Shown one piece after another: positions 42,363 to 50,515 of a stretch of DNA of 64,000 nucleotides. The stretch covers positions 2,906,001-2,970,000 of the forward strand of contig NZ_CP143867.1 of assembly GCF_036416795.1 (NCBI RefSeq), read 5' to 3'. The position numbers and the translations under genes were made by a program. The stretch comes from Bacteroides sp. MSB163 (GTDB taxonomy: Bacteria; Bacteroidota; Bacteroidia; Bacteroidales; Bacteroidaceae). Under the pieces are notes generated by a model. The model was not told the origin of the DNA. It saw only the letters and a list, made by a program, of their open reading frames with translations, and did not search any database. The stretch's first letter is position 1, and each line of letters starts with the position of its first letter.

Positions 42363-43439
42363 CTAAAAGTGCAGTTTAAATACAACAATCAGTACCATCA
42401 GAATGAGGTTTACCATCGAGATGGGTACCAGATACTTCCATTCCAATGCCAGGATCTGGTCGATACGCAAGCGGGGGAATGTCCATTTAATCCACATCAG
42501 CAGGAATACTACGAAGAATGCCTTGCCGAAGAACCAGATGAAGCCCGGAATATAATCCATTATGGCGTTGAAGCCATCCAGCCCTACAATATGAAACGGC
42601 ATCCAGCCGCCCAGGAAGATGGTGGCAGCCACGCCGGCTACGATAAACAGGTTCAGATATTCGGCCAGATAGAAGAAACCAAAGTGCATACCGCTATATT
42701 CGGTGTGGTATCCTGCCGTCAGTTCACTTTCAGCTTCCGGCAAGTCGAACGGACCACGGTTACACTCCGCGTTTCCGGCTATCAGGTAGATAACGAAAGC
42801 GATCACTGCCGGAATGTGTCCTTTGAAGATGAACCATCCGTCAGCCTGTCCTTCTACAATTTCAGAGAACTGCATCGTACCCATCAGCACTACCATAGTC
42901 AATATACTCAGTCCTACAGACAACTCGTACGAGATGATCTGTGCTCCGCTTCGCATGGCTCCGATCAATGAAAACTTATTATTGGATCCCCAGCCGGCCA
43001 GCAGAATACCTAATACACCTATACTGGATGCTGCCAGCAGGAAGAATACACCTACATTGAAATTCAGCACTTCCATACCTTTATTAATAGGGAGGCAGGC
43101 AAATGTCAGGAATGAAGCTATGATCACCATGAACGGTGCCAGGTTGTATAGGAAACGGTCGGCAGCTTTCGGAGTGAAGATTTCTTTGGTCAGCATTTTC
43201 AACACGTCGCAGATGACCTGAATGCTACCCCATTTACCCACACGGTTCGGACCGAGACGGCACTGGAAGAAAGCGCATATCTTGCGCTCCATGTAAATCA
43301 GAATGATGGCGAGTACGGCATACATCAGAATGATGCACACGCCTATCACTACACATTCGAGGAATATCGCCAGACCTTCCGGCATCAGGGAAGTCAGCGT
43401 CTGGTGTATCCAATTGGTTACTATACTAAAGTCAAACAC
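42363..43439 (-). CDS. nuoH: Complex I subunit H
   Basis: The protein has 358 residues from a GTG at 43439 (MFDFSIVTNWIHQTLTSLMP). The open frame continues 15 codons further up to 43484, but that extension is only translated palindromic repeat. Signature segments are QCRLGPNRVGKWGSIQVICD, then DVLKMLTKEIFTPKAAD, and PFDLPEAESELTAGYHTEYS with the acidic residues lining the quinone chamber. The protein anchors the peripheral arm in the membrane. Confidence 0.95.
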   Translation of the reverse strand: MFDFSIVTNWIHQTLTSLMPEGLAIFLECVVIGVCIILMYAVLAIILIYMERKICAFFQCRLGPNRVGKWGSIQVICDVLKMLTKEIFTPKAADRFLYNLAPFMVIIASFLTFACLPINKGMEVLNFNVGVFFLLAASSIGVLGILLAGWGSNNKFSLIGAMRSGAQIISYELSVGLSILTMVVLMGTMQFSEIVEGQADGWFIFKGHIPAVIAFVIYLIAGNAECNRGPFDLPEAESELTAGYHTEYSGMHFGFFYLAEYLNLFIVAGVAATIFLGGWMPFHIVGLDGFNAIMDYIPGFIWFFGKAFFVVFLLMWIKWTFPRLRIDQILALEWKYLVPISMVNLILMVLIVVFKLHF

Positions 43440-43450
43440 GTTATTTAAAT

Positions 43451-43608
43451 TAAGAATTAATAATGAAGAATGAAGAATTACCATGCGGGTGATGGTGTAT
43501 TCATTCTTTGATTTAATTATTTATCAGGCTTACGAATTAAGAGGAAGAATATTATGCTGTACTGTTGCACTCTTTAATTCTTCATTCTTAATTCATCATT
43601 CTTCATTT
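43451..43608. repeat. Long palindromic element, GAAGAAT-arm type, between nuoCD and nuoH
   Basis: The left arm is TAATGAAGAATGAAGAATT (about 43451-43479) and the right arm is AATTCTTCATTCTTAATTC with TTCATTT following (43576-43608). The core here is about 95 bases, much longer than in the other elements. Confidence 0.7.
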
Positions 43609-43611
43609 ACA

Positions 43612-45204
43612 CTACCTATCAATATCTGGCACTACGTAATCCAGCGTTCCCCCGATTGCAATCAGGTCGGCAATCTTTGCTCCGCGGCAAATGGTATCTA
43701 CGGTGCTTACCAGCGGTAATCCCGTGGAACGGAAATGCAGACGGTACGGAGTCTTGTCGCCGTGGCTTTCCAGGAAGACGCCGAACTCGCCGCGGCTACC
43801 TTCTACGGCAGTATAATACTGACCTTCGGGTACACGGATGATGGGTTTCATCTTTTCCTGATACGGGCCTTCGGGGATGTTATCAATGAGCTGCTCAAGG
43901 ATATTCATGCTTTCCATGATTTCGTCCATACGAACCATGTAGCGTGCCCAGGAGTCGCCTTCGGTATAAACGATTTCTTTGAAGTCCACTTTGTCGTATA
44001 CTCCGTAGGGATGGCGTTTACGGACATCGCAAGCCCAGCCGCTGGCACGTCCTGTGCCACCTGTAGCTCCGAAAGCGATGGCATCTTCACGGCTCAGTAC
44101 TCCTACGCCTTTCAGACGTTGCCGGGCGATGACGTTGCCGGTGAACACCTCATGATATTCGTGGATGATGCCACGCAGGTAGGGGATAAACTCTTTCACT
44201 CGGCGCTGGAAGTTGGGGTGCAGGTCGGCCTGCACGCCACCGATGGTGTTGTAGTTCATAATAAGGCGTCCGCCACAGGTTTCCTCGAAGATGTCGAGTA
44301 TCTTCTCACGGTCGCGGAAGCCATAGAAGAACGCGGTCAGGGCACCAAGGTCCATTGCCAGGCAGGAGTAGAACAGCAAGTGAGAGTCTATACGCTGCAA
44401 TTCGTCCATGATGGTACGGATATACTTCACGCGGTCGCTCACTTCAATGCCCATAGCCTGCTCGATGCATGCGCAAAGGGCGTGGCGGTTCTGATGTGCG
44501 CCCAGATAATCCAGACGGTCGGTCAGTGCCAATGTCTGCGGGTAGGTGAGGCTTTCGCACATCTTCTCGATACCCCGGTGGATGTAGCCGCAGTTGGCGT
44601 CTATCTTCTCGATGGTTTCACCTTCCAGTGATACACGGAAACGCATTACGCCGTGCGTGGCAGGGTGTTGCGGACCGATGTTCACAACATATTCTTCGTC
44701 TCCGAAGAGTATCAGTTCTTTATTCTTTATTGTACCATCCGGGTTAAGTTCCAGTTCGGTAGTGGTATCAATGGTTTCTTCATTGTCCATACGTAGCGGA
44801 TTGTCCTTTTCCGGATCATTGTCCTTACGCATAGGGTATCCTACCCAGTCGTTACGCAGGTAGAGGCGGCGCATGTCGGGATGTCCAATGAAGACGATGC
44901 CGTAGAAATCGTATACTTCACGCTCCAGGAAATCAGCTGCTTTCCAGATGTCACTGACACTGGGTAACTCGGCATTCTCGCGGTCCAAGGTAGCGGTGCG
45001 TACGACTAAACGTTCTCCGGTAGTGGTAGATTCCAGATGATAAACCACTCCTAAACCACGCGGCGTGTCCGGCGTGTCTTTGTCGGTTGTTTCTCCCCAG
45101 TCCATACCGGTCAGGCATTCCAGAAAGTCCATCTGCTGTTCTTGGCGCAGGCGGAGCATTTCGGCATGCAAGTCCGCAGGTTCTATAAATCGTATATTAT
45201 CCAT
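43612..45204 (-). CDS. nuoCD: Complex I subunits C and D, fused
   Basis: The protein has 530 residues. Residues 1-150 are NuoC (with DREVYDFYGIVFIGHPDMRR read as LEREVYDFYGIVF, then LYLRNDWVGYPMRKD). Residues about 165-530 are NuoD (49-kDa type) with VNIGPQHPATHGVMRFRVSL, CGYIHRGIEKMCESLTYPQ and the C-terminal FRSTGLPLVSTVDTICRGAK ending DYVVPDIDR. NuoD with NuoB forms the quinone pocket. C-D fusion is usual in Bacteroidetes and enterobacteria. Confidence 0.95.
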   Translation of the reverse strand: MDNIRFIEPADLHAEMLRLRQEQQMDFLECLTGMDWGETTDKDTPDTPRGLGVVYHLESTTTGERLVVRTATLDRENAELPSVSDIWKAADFLEREVYDFYGIVFIGHPDMRRLYLRNDWVGYPMRKDNDPEKDNPLRMDNEETIDTTTELELNPDGTIKNKELILFGDEEYVVNIGPQHPATHGVMRFRVSLEGETIEKIDANCGYIHRGIEKMCESLTYPQTLALTDRLDYLGAHQNRHALCACIEQAMGIEVSDRVKYIRTIMDELQRIDSHLLFYSCLAMDLGALTAFFYGFRDREKILDIFEETCGGRLIMNYNTIGGVQADLHPNFQRRVKEFIPYLRGIIHEYHEVFTGNVIARQRLKGVGVLSREDAIAFGATGGTGRASGWACDVRKRHPYGVYDKVDFKEIVYTEGDSWARYMVRMDEIMESMNILEQLIDNIPEGPYQEKMKPIIRVPEGQYYTAVEGSRGEFGVFLESHGDKTPYRLHFRSTGLPLVSTVDTICRGAKIADLIAIGGTLDYVVPDIDR

Positions 45205-45234
45205 ATTTTGATTATGTTTCGTTATTGTAGCTCA

Positions 45235-45828
45235 TCACTCGTCACTATCCGGTTTCGGTTCCTTCCGGTTCACTCCGCCGAAGAATTTCTCTATCTTCAC
45301 TTTGCGTTGCAACTGCATCATGCCGTAGTAGAACGCTTCCGGACGGGGGGGACATCCCGGGATGTACACATCCACCGGTAGAATCTTATCTACTCCATTC
45401 ACTACGTGATAGGATTTCTTGAACGGTCCGCCGCTAACGGCGCATCCACCCACGGCAACCACGTATTTCGGGTCCGGCATCTGATCGTATAGGCGTTTCA
45501 GGACAGGCGCCATCTTATTTGTGATAGTTCCGCACACCATAATCATATCTGCCTGGCGCGGACTGGCACGGGCTACTTCAAATCCGAAACGCGCCATGTC
45601 ATAGCGCGCGGCACCCAGTGCCATGAACTCGATACCGCAACAGCTTGTTGCAAACGTAAGCGGCCACAGCGAATTGCTGCGTCCCCAGTTGATGAAATCG
45701 TCCAGTACGCCGAGGGCGACATTGGCACCTCCGGCATTAAGTTCGCGAACGAGTTTCTCCAACGTTTCATTATCCGTAAATTCTTCATACGGGATAGACT
45801 TTATTTTGGGCTTTTTTATTCTTTCCAT
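45235..45828 (-). CDS. nuoB: Complex I subunit B
   Basis: The protein has 197 residues from the ATG at 45828, which has the Shine-Dalgarno AAAGGAG seven bases upstream; the frame is open to 45849, but the extra seven codons lie inside nuoA. Cluster N2 ligands are visible in TFATSCCGIEFMALG, VGGCAVSGGPF and IPGCPPRPEAF. The start overlaps the nuoA end by 13 bases, implying translational coupling. Confidence 0.95.
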   Translation of the reverse strand: MERIKKPKIKSIPYEEFTDNETLEKLVRELNAGGANVALGVLDDFINWGRSNSLWPLTFATSCCGIEFMALGAARYDMARFGFEVARASPRQADMIMVCGTITNKMAPVLKRLYDQMPDPKYVVAVGGCAVSGGPFKKSYHVVNGVDKILPVDVYIPGCPPRPEAFYYGMMQLQRKVKIEKFFGGVNRKEPKPDSDE

Positions 45829-46169
45829 TCCAATGCTCCTTTCCGCCATGCGTAGGCAAGTCCTAATACCAGGATAAGTAAGAAAAATAAGATACTAAGC
45901 AATCCCGCTATTCCCAGGTCGCGGGCAATGACTGCCCATGGAAACAGAAATACCGTCTCCACGTCGAACATCAGAAACAGGATGGCAAACAGATAGTAAC
46001 CCACCCGGAACTGCATCCATGATTTACCACGGGTAGGAATACCGCACTCGTACGCTTCCATCTTCTGTGGATTGTACGAACGGGGGGATATCGCCTTGGA
46101 CAACGCGATAACAATACCCACGAAAGCAATTGCCGTCAGCAAGACGACTACTAACAAAGTAAAGTTCAT
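45816..46169 (-). CDS. nuoA: Complex I subunit A
   Basis: The protein has 117 residues with three membrane helices. The conserved loop YECGIPTRGKSWMQFRVGYY and the acidic helix LFLMFDVETVFLFPWAV are typical of NuoA. First gene of the operon. No clear -7 box is seen in the 113 bases upstream, so transcription may start further up, perhaps before the small exported protein gene. Confidence 0.95.
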   Translation of the reverse strand: MNFTLLVVVLLTAIAFVGIVIALSKAISPRSYNPQKMEAYECGIPTRGKSWMQFRVGYYLFAILFLMFDVETVFLFPWAVIARDLGIAGLLSILFFLLILVLGLAYAWRKGALEWKE

Positions 46170-46207
46170 AAATCTAATTAACTTTTAGATGTATAATAGG
46201 ATAGTTA

Positions 46208-46270
46208 GTCGAAGGTAGCAATACCTCTGAATTGCCTTCGACGGACCTTGGCAAGTCTGTAGAACTTGCC
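46208..46270. repeat. Two consecutive hairpins upstream of nuoA
   Basis: GTCGAAGG (46208-46215) pairs with CCTTCGAC (46235-46242), and GGCAAGT (46250-46256) pairs with ACTTGCC (46264-46270). They lie between the small exported protein gene and nuoA on the shared strand. Neither has a T-run in the nuo direction, so an mRNA processing or leader function is as likely as termination. Confidence 0.6.
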
Positions 46271-46282
46271 TGACTTAGTTTA

Positions 46283-46660
46283 TCAAATGATTATCTTTCT
46301 CAGCCCGAATACATAATAGGAGAGTGGATCGGGCACAGGATAGAAAGCGGAATGCAACAACGGATTGCTAGTCGGCGAATCAGCCAGCCAGTACATCCGG
46401 AAGTAATTCAGCAAAATGAAAAAACTCTTGTTGCCGGGCACCTGTGTGCTGTCCACATTGTCCATATATAAGGGCATGGACGAGAAATGATTGTATATAT
46501 TACGAATGTTTTGCTGATGTGAGGTAGGAGCCTGAGAAAGGAAACAGCGTTCGCTGCCGTTGCTTATCAAAGTGCACGATATACCCGCCGCCTGAGCTGC
46601 ACCGTCGTATAATAATACGCCGAGTAGGATAATCATAAAGTATTTTATGCACTGTTTCAT
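46283..46660 (-). CDS. Small exported protein of unknown function
   Basis: The protein has 125 residues with a signal peptide MKQCIKYFMIILLGVLLYDG ending near AQAAG. The mature part has two cysteines (SCTLISNGSERCFLS) that could form one disulfide, then a hydrophobic, tyrosine-rich second half (FFILLNYFRMYWLADSP) and the end YYVFGLRKIII. No family recognised. It lies upstream of nuoA on the same strand, with a perfect -7 box before it, so a polycistronic start for the nuo operon is conceivable. Confidence 0.6.
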   Translation of the reverse strand: MKQCIKYFMIILLGVLLYDGAAQAAGISCTLISNGSERCFLSQAPTSHQQNIRNIYNHFSSMPLYMDNVDSTQVPGNKSFFILLNYFRMYWLADSPTSNPLLHSAFYPVPDPLSYYVFGLRKIII

Positions 46661-46683
46661 TCAACTACTTTTTCATTCGGCTG

Positions 46684-46691
46684 CAAATGTA
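46684..46691 (-). promoter_or_regulatory. Putative promoter of the small exported protein
   Basis: On the minus strand TACATTTG, a perfect -7 box, about 24 bases before the ATG. No -33 TTTG at the expected spacing. Confidence 0.5.
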
Positions 46692-46762
46692 TAACAAATA
46701 TTGGCTATTTTGTTATATAGAGATGGCAAATAAGTCTCTTTTTAGCACTTTTTTGCCTTATA

Positions 46763-48214
46763 TCAACTTCTTCTCCAGAATTCCGGAGTGAAAAGTAATA
46801 ATACGGTAAATAATTCCAGACGTCCCAGTAACATAAGGAAAGCCATTAACCACTTCGCCACATCGGGCAGTGCATTCCATGAGAAGGCGGGACCGGTTTC
46901 TCCTAACCCGGGTCCCATGTTGCCGATACTGGATATCACGCACCCCACAGATTCTACAAAACCAATGCCCATTCCCATCATAATCAATACGCTGATGATA
47001 ATGATTACTGCATATATAAAGCAGAAAGCCAGTACTGTAGATTGTATGGAGGGGGAAATCACCTGCTTGTTGATACGTACCGGAAGTATTGCGTTAGGGT
47101 GGAGGATATGTTTGAATTCATTGCGGGCCACTTTGCCGAGGATTACCATACGGATACATTTAAGACCACCCGTTGTGCTTCCCGCACAGGCACCCATCAG
47201 CATGACGATGGTTAGCAAACCCCACGTCACGGCGGGCCATAACATATAGTCGTCCGTGGCGAATCCGGTGGAAGTGTGCAGTGAAATAACCTGGAACAGT
47301 GACTTGCGGAATGCATCTTCCATACCTATGGGGTTGGAATAATAAAGTATCACTGCAATCAGGCCGGTAAATAGTACTACCGACCAGAAATACCACTTTA
47401 ACTCAGCATCGTGGATAACTTTCTTGAACTTTCGGTTGAAAAAGAACAGCAGTAACGTGAAGTTGATACCGGATATGAACATGAAGATGGATATTACATA
47501 TTCAATATAGGGTGATTGGTAGTAAGCTACACTGGCTTGTTTGGTGGAGAATCCACCTGTGCCTGTAGTGGCAAAGGCATGGCAGACACTGTCGAACCAG
47601 TCCATTCCCCCCAGCATCAGCAGGGCGGTAAGGATACAGGTGATACCTGCATAAATGCTCCAGATCCATTTGGCTGTGATGCCGATGCGCGGGTGCACTT
47701 TGTCATGTGTAGGTCCGCTGGCTTCGGCGGCAAACACTTGCAAACCGCTGACACCGAATATCGGAAGGATGGCGATGGTGAACATTATAATACCCAAGCC
47801 GCCTATCCATTGTGTCATGCTGCGCCAAAAGAGCAGACCGTGGGGGAGTGCTTCGATGTCATCCAATATTGTAGCACCCGTGCTGCTGAAGCCGGACATC
47901 GTTTCAAAGAAGGCGTTGGTAATGCTGGGTATATATCCACTGATGTAGAACGGTAACATGCCGAAAAGCGAGAAGGCTACCCAGGCAAAGCTGACGAGTA
48001 CATATCCGTCCCTGCGTGTCAGTTGGCGGTCACCGCCTTTGCCCATGGCTGCCAGGAGTAGTCCGGCACCTGCCGTAATACCTGCTGATACCCAGAAATC
48101 TACCAACGCTTCATCCTGGTAATAGAATGAAACGCCCGAGCAAAGCAATAGCATCACCGTCTCCAGCAATAGGAGGATACCGATAATCCGTATAACCGTC
48201 TTGAAATTAATCAT
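46763..48214 (-). CDS. trkH: Potassium uptake protein TrkH
   Basis: The protein has 483 residues with four M1-P-M2 repeats. Selectivity-filter-like loops include MSGFSSTGATILDDI, FATTGTGGFST, LHTSTGFATDDY and SSIGNMGPGLGETGP, and the loop near MGACAGSTTGGLKCIRMV is the usual TrkH gating region. It is the membrane pore of the Trk K+ system. The partner trkA lies just upstream in the operon, separated by a palindromic element. Confidence 0.95.
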   Translation of the reverse strand: MINFKTVIRIIGILLLLETVMLLLCSGVSFYYQDEALVDFWVSAGITAGAGLLLAAMGKGGDRQLTRRDGYVLVSFAWVAFSLFGMLPFYISGYIPSITNAFFETMSGFSSTGATILDDIEALPHGLLFWRSMTQWIGGLGIIMFTIAILPIFGVSGLQVFAAEASGPTHDKVHPRIGITAKWIWSIYAGITCILTALLMLGGMDWFDSVCHAFATTGTGGFSTKQASVAYYQSPYIEYVISIFMFISGINFTLLLFFFNRKFKKVIHDAELKWYFWSVVLFTGLIAVILYYSNPIGMEDAFRKSLFQVISLHTSTGFATDDYMLWPAVTWGLLTIVMLMGACAGSTTGGLKCIRMVILGKVARNEFKHILHPNAILPVRINKQVISPSIQSTVLAFCFIYAVIIIISVLIMMGMGIGFVESVGCVISSIGNMGPGLGETGPAFSWNALPDVAKWLMAFLMLLGRLELFTVLLLFTPEFWRRS

Positions 48215-48222
48215 ATCATATA

Positions 48223-48322
48223 TTAATGAAGAATGAAGAATGGGGGAATGAAGAATACGTCGTCATACCGCAGGCCAATTCTTCATTCTTCATTTTTAGT
48301 TCTTCATTTCTTTGTTCTTCAT
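48223..48322. repeat. Palindromic element, GAAGAAT-arm type, between trkA and trkH
   Basis: The arms are AATGAAGAATGAAGAATG (plus another GAATGAAGAAT) and AATTCTTCATTCTTCATT with two further TTCTTCATT words. The core is ACGTCGTCATACCGCAGGCC. It directly abuts the trkA stop. Confidence 0.75.
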
Positions 48323-49663
48323 TTAATTAAAGTATTTCTCAATCTTCTTAATCATCATGCTCAAACAGAAGACTACTACGTGGTCACCGGGTAATATCTG
48401 CGTATTACCCGTTACTACGACTCCTTCGCCCTGTCGGATCAATCCGCCGATAGTGGTTCCCTTCGGCAGCCCGAGGTCCTTAACCTGGTGTTTGGTAATT
48501 TTAGAGTCGGCTTTCACGGTGAACTCTGCAACGTCGGCATTGGCAAAGGTCAGGCATTTTACGTTGCTGACGTCGGCATCCAGCATCATCTGATAGATGT
48601 GACTGGCGGTAATCATCTTCTTATTGATTACCGTACCGATGTCGAGGCTCTCCGCCATACCTATATAATCTATATTTTCTACTTCCGCCACCGTCTTGCT
48701 GACGCCCATACGTTTGGCGGCAAGGCAGGAAAGAATGTTTGTTTCCGAATTTCCAGTAAGGGCTACGAAGGCTTCCGTGTTCTTCAGACCTTCTTCGATA
48801 AGCAGGTCCATATCGCGTCCGTCTCCGTTGATAATCATAACCTTATCATCAAGAAGTTCTGTCAGGCGGTTGCAACGGTTCAAGTCGTTGTCTATGATCT
48901 TCACCTGCATATAGTTGGGTACATATTGGGCGGTTCGCACGGCAATGCGGCTTCCACCCATGATCATTACGTTGCGTACATCGGCATAATCTTCCTTTCC
49001 GGCTATTTTACGTATATAAGGTACATACTTGCGGGTAGTGGTGAAGTAAACGATGTCATGCAGTTTGATTACATCGTCACCGCGCGGAATCAGTGTTTCG
49101 TTGCAACGTTTGATGGCTACCACGTGATAGGGTTTGTCTGTTTCGGCAAGCTGGTGCAGAGGAATATTCAGTATTTCCGCTTTTTCACGCATCTTGGTAC
49201 CGATAAGTATCAGCGATCCGCCACAGAATTCCCACCATTGGCGCACCCAACTCATACGTATGGAAGATACGATTTCTTTAGCGGCAAGCATTTCAGGGTA
49301 AATCAATGAGTCAACACCCAGTTTCTTGAAGAATTCCTTGTTCTTAGGCAGGAGATACTCGTAATTGTCAATACGGGCAACGGTCTTTTTGGCACCGAGG
49401 TTGGTGGCCAGCATACATGCAGTCATGTTACGGCTTTCATCGGGAGTGACAGCTATAAACAGGTCAGCATCTCTAGTCCCCACTTCTTTCAATCCCTGAA
49501 TGGAAGTAGGCGATGCCGTGACCGTCATTAAATCGAAGTTGGAACTAAGCGTGCTCAACCTCTCTTCATTGTCGTCCATCAATATGATGTCCTGCTTCTC
49601 GCGAGACAACAATTTTGCCAAGTGTGTGCCTACTGCGCCGGCACCGGCAATAATAATTTTCAT
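48323..49663 (-). CDS. trkA: Trk system regulatory protein TrkA
   Basis: The protein has 446 residues with two RCK (TrkA-N/TrkA-C) tandem units. The first NAD-binding motif is IIAGAGAVGTHLAKLLS at the N-terminus; the second begins VMIMGGSRIAVRTAQYV near 225-240. It is the cytosolic nucleotide-binding gate of TrkH. The ATG overlaps the stop of the Bro-N gene by four bases (ATGA), so the two are translationally coupled. Confidence 0.95.
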   Translation of the reverse strand: MKIIIAGAGAVGTHLAKLLSREKQDIILMDDNEERLSTLSSNFDLMTVTASPTSIQGLKEVGTRDADLFIAVTPDESRNMTACMLATNLGAKKTVARIDNYEYLLPKNKEFFKKLGVDSLIYPEMLAAKEIVSSIRMSWVRQWWEFCGGSLILIGTKMREKAEILNIPLHQLAETDKPYHVVAIKRCNETLIPRGDDVIKLHDIVYFTTTRKYVPYIRKIAGKEDYADVRNVMIMGGSRIAVRTAQYVPNYMQVKIIDNDLNRCNRLTELLDDKVMIINGDGRDMDLLIEEGLKNTEAFVALTGNSETNILSCLAAKRMGVSKTVAEVENIDYIGMAESLDIGTVINKKMITASHIYQMMLDADVSNVKCLTFANADVAEFTVKADSKITKHQVKDLGLPKGTTIGGLIRQGEGVVVTGNTQILPGDHVVVFCLSMMIKKIEKYFN

Positions 49664-50511
49664 TGCTCTTTATTACTCTTATCGTTTTGTTGTTCCAATC
49701 CCAGAACAGTCTTCGCGTTCAGAGGAGAGATGACAGCCTGTCCAGTCTCTTCTTCCAGTCTTATTCGGGCTTCACGGGCGATGCTTCCGCCACGGCGGGC
49801 AATATCTTTATGCTCATCAAAATTCTCCGGGTTACTGACTTCAGAGATTTCTTTGGTTGAAAGTTCTGCCAACATGTTTAATACTAATTCTTTATTAGTC
49901 ATGTTATCCCGTAGGTTCTCTTTCTTCAGTCCCTTGAAGCGTTTGTACTCTTTGGTGGTTTTATCAGCCCAGGTCTGATAAAGGATATCTGTCAATGTAG
50001 CAAACTGCGTGCCTTCCTCCAGTCCACAACGTTTCCATTCGTCAGTTAGTTCTTTGCGTATCTCGATACTTTTCAATCGCTGGTTTATCCAGTTGTCCGA
50101 ATATCCCAATGCTTTGTACTCCATCATGGAACGCTGAATTGTAAGTTCAGGATCCTGCATTTCATCCAACCGCTCTTTGGCGGTTTGGGCCATCCAAAGC
50201 TTGAAAGGTTCGGCTTTGGGAGAAGGAATGGATTGGATGAGGCGGAACATTTGTTCTGTCGTCATCACGTCTGTCAATCTCATTTTGCCATCGGATGACA
50301 GCATTTTTAACTGTACGATTTTAGCGTACAGTTGACTGCCCTCCTTTGCCAACTTTGATTTTAAGTCGCTCCAATATCTTCTTGGATTGGAACTGTCTGT
50401 TAGAATTTCTATCACGTCAATCACTGAAAAGTACCACTCTTCCGTCTCGTCATCCCAGACCGTGCGTACTTTCTTTTCCTCAAACACCTTGATGGCTTCT
50501 TTCTTTGTCAT
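49660..50511 (-). CDS. Bro-N domain protein (phage antirepressor / DinD-like)
   Basis: The protein has 283 residues. Residues about 10-110 are a Bro-N domain (VRTVWDDETEEWYFSVIDVI, EILTDSSNPRRYWSDLKSKL, MTTEQMFRLIQSIPSPKAEP, FKLWMAQTAKERLDEM). The C-terminal part resembles the DNA-damage-inducible DinD group (TNKELVLNMLAELSTKEIS, then RRGGSIAREARIRLEEETGQ and VISPLNAK). Bro-N domains bind DNA and are typical of phage antirepressors. Here the gene is wedged between dxs (4 bases away) and trkA (4-base overlap), so it is co-expressed with housekeeping genes rather than in a prophage. Function in the cell is unknown; a stress-linked regulator is the likeliest inference. Confidence 0.8.
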   Translation of the reverse strand: MTKKEAIKVFEEKKVRTVWDDETEEWYFSVIDVIEILTDSSNPRRYWSDLKSKLAKEGSQLYAKIVQLKMLSSDGKMRLTDVMTTEQMFRLIQSIPSPKAEPFKLWMAQTAKERLDEMQDPELTIQRSMMEYKALGYSDNWINQRLKSIEIRKELTDEWKRCGLEEGTQFATLTDILYQTWADKTTKEYKRFKGLKKENLRDNMTNKELVLNMLAELSTKEISEVSNPENFDEHKDIARRGGSIAREARIRLEEETGQAVISPLNAKTVLGLEQQNDKSNKEQ

Positions 50512-50515
50512 AATA

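Noticed and set aside
49660..50511. Prophage remnant around the Bro-N gene
   Set aside because: Flanking genes are housekeeping with intact overlaps; no integrase, att repeats or structural phage genes.
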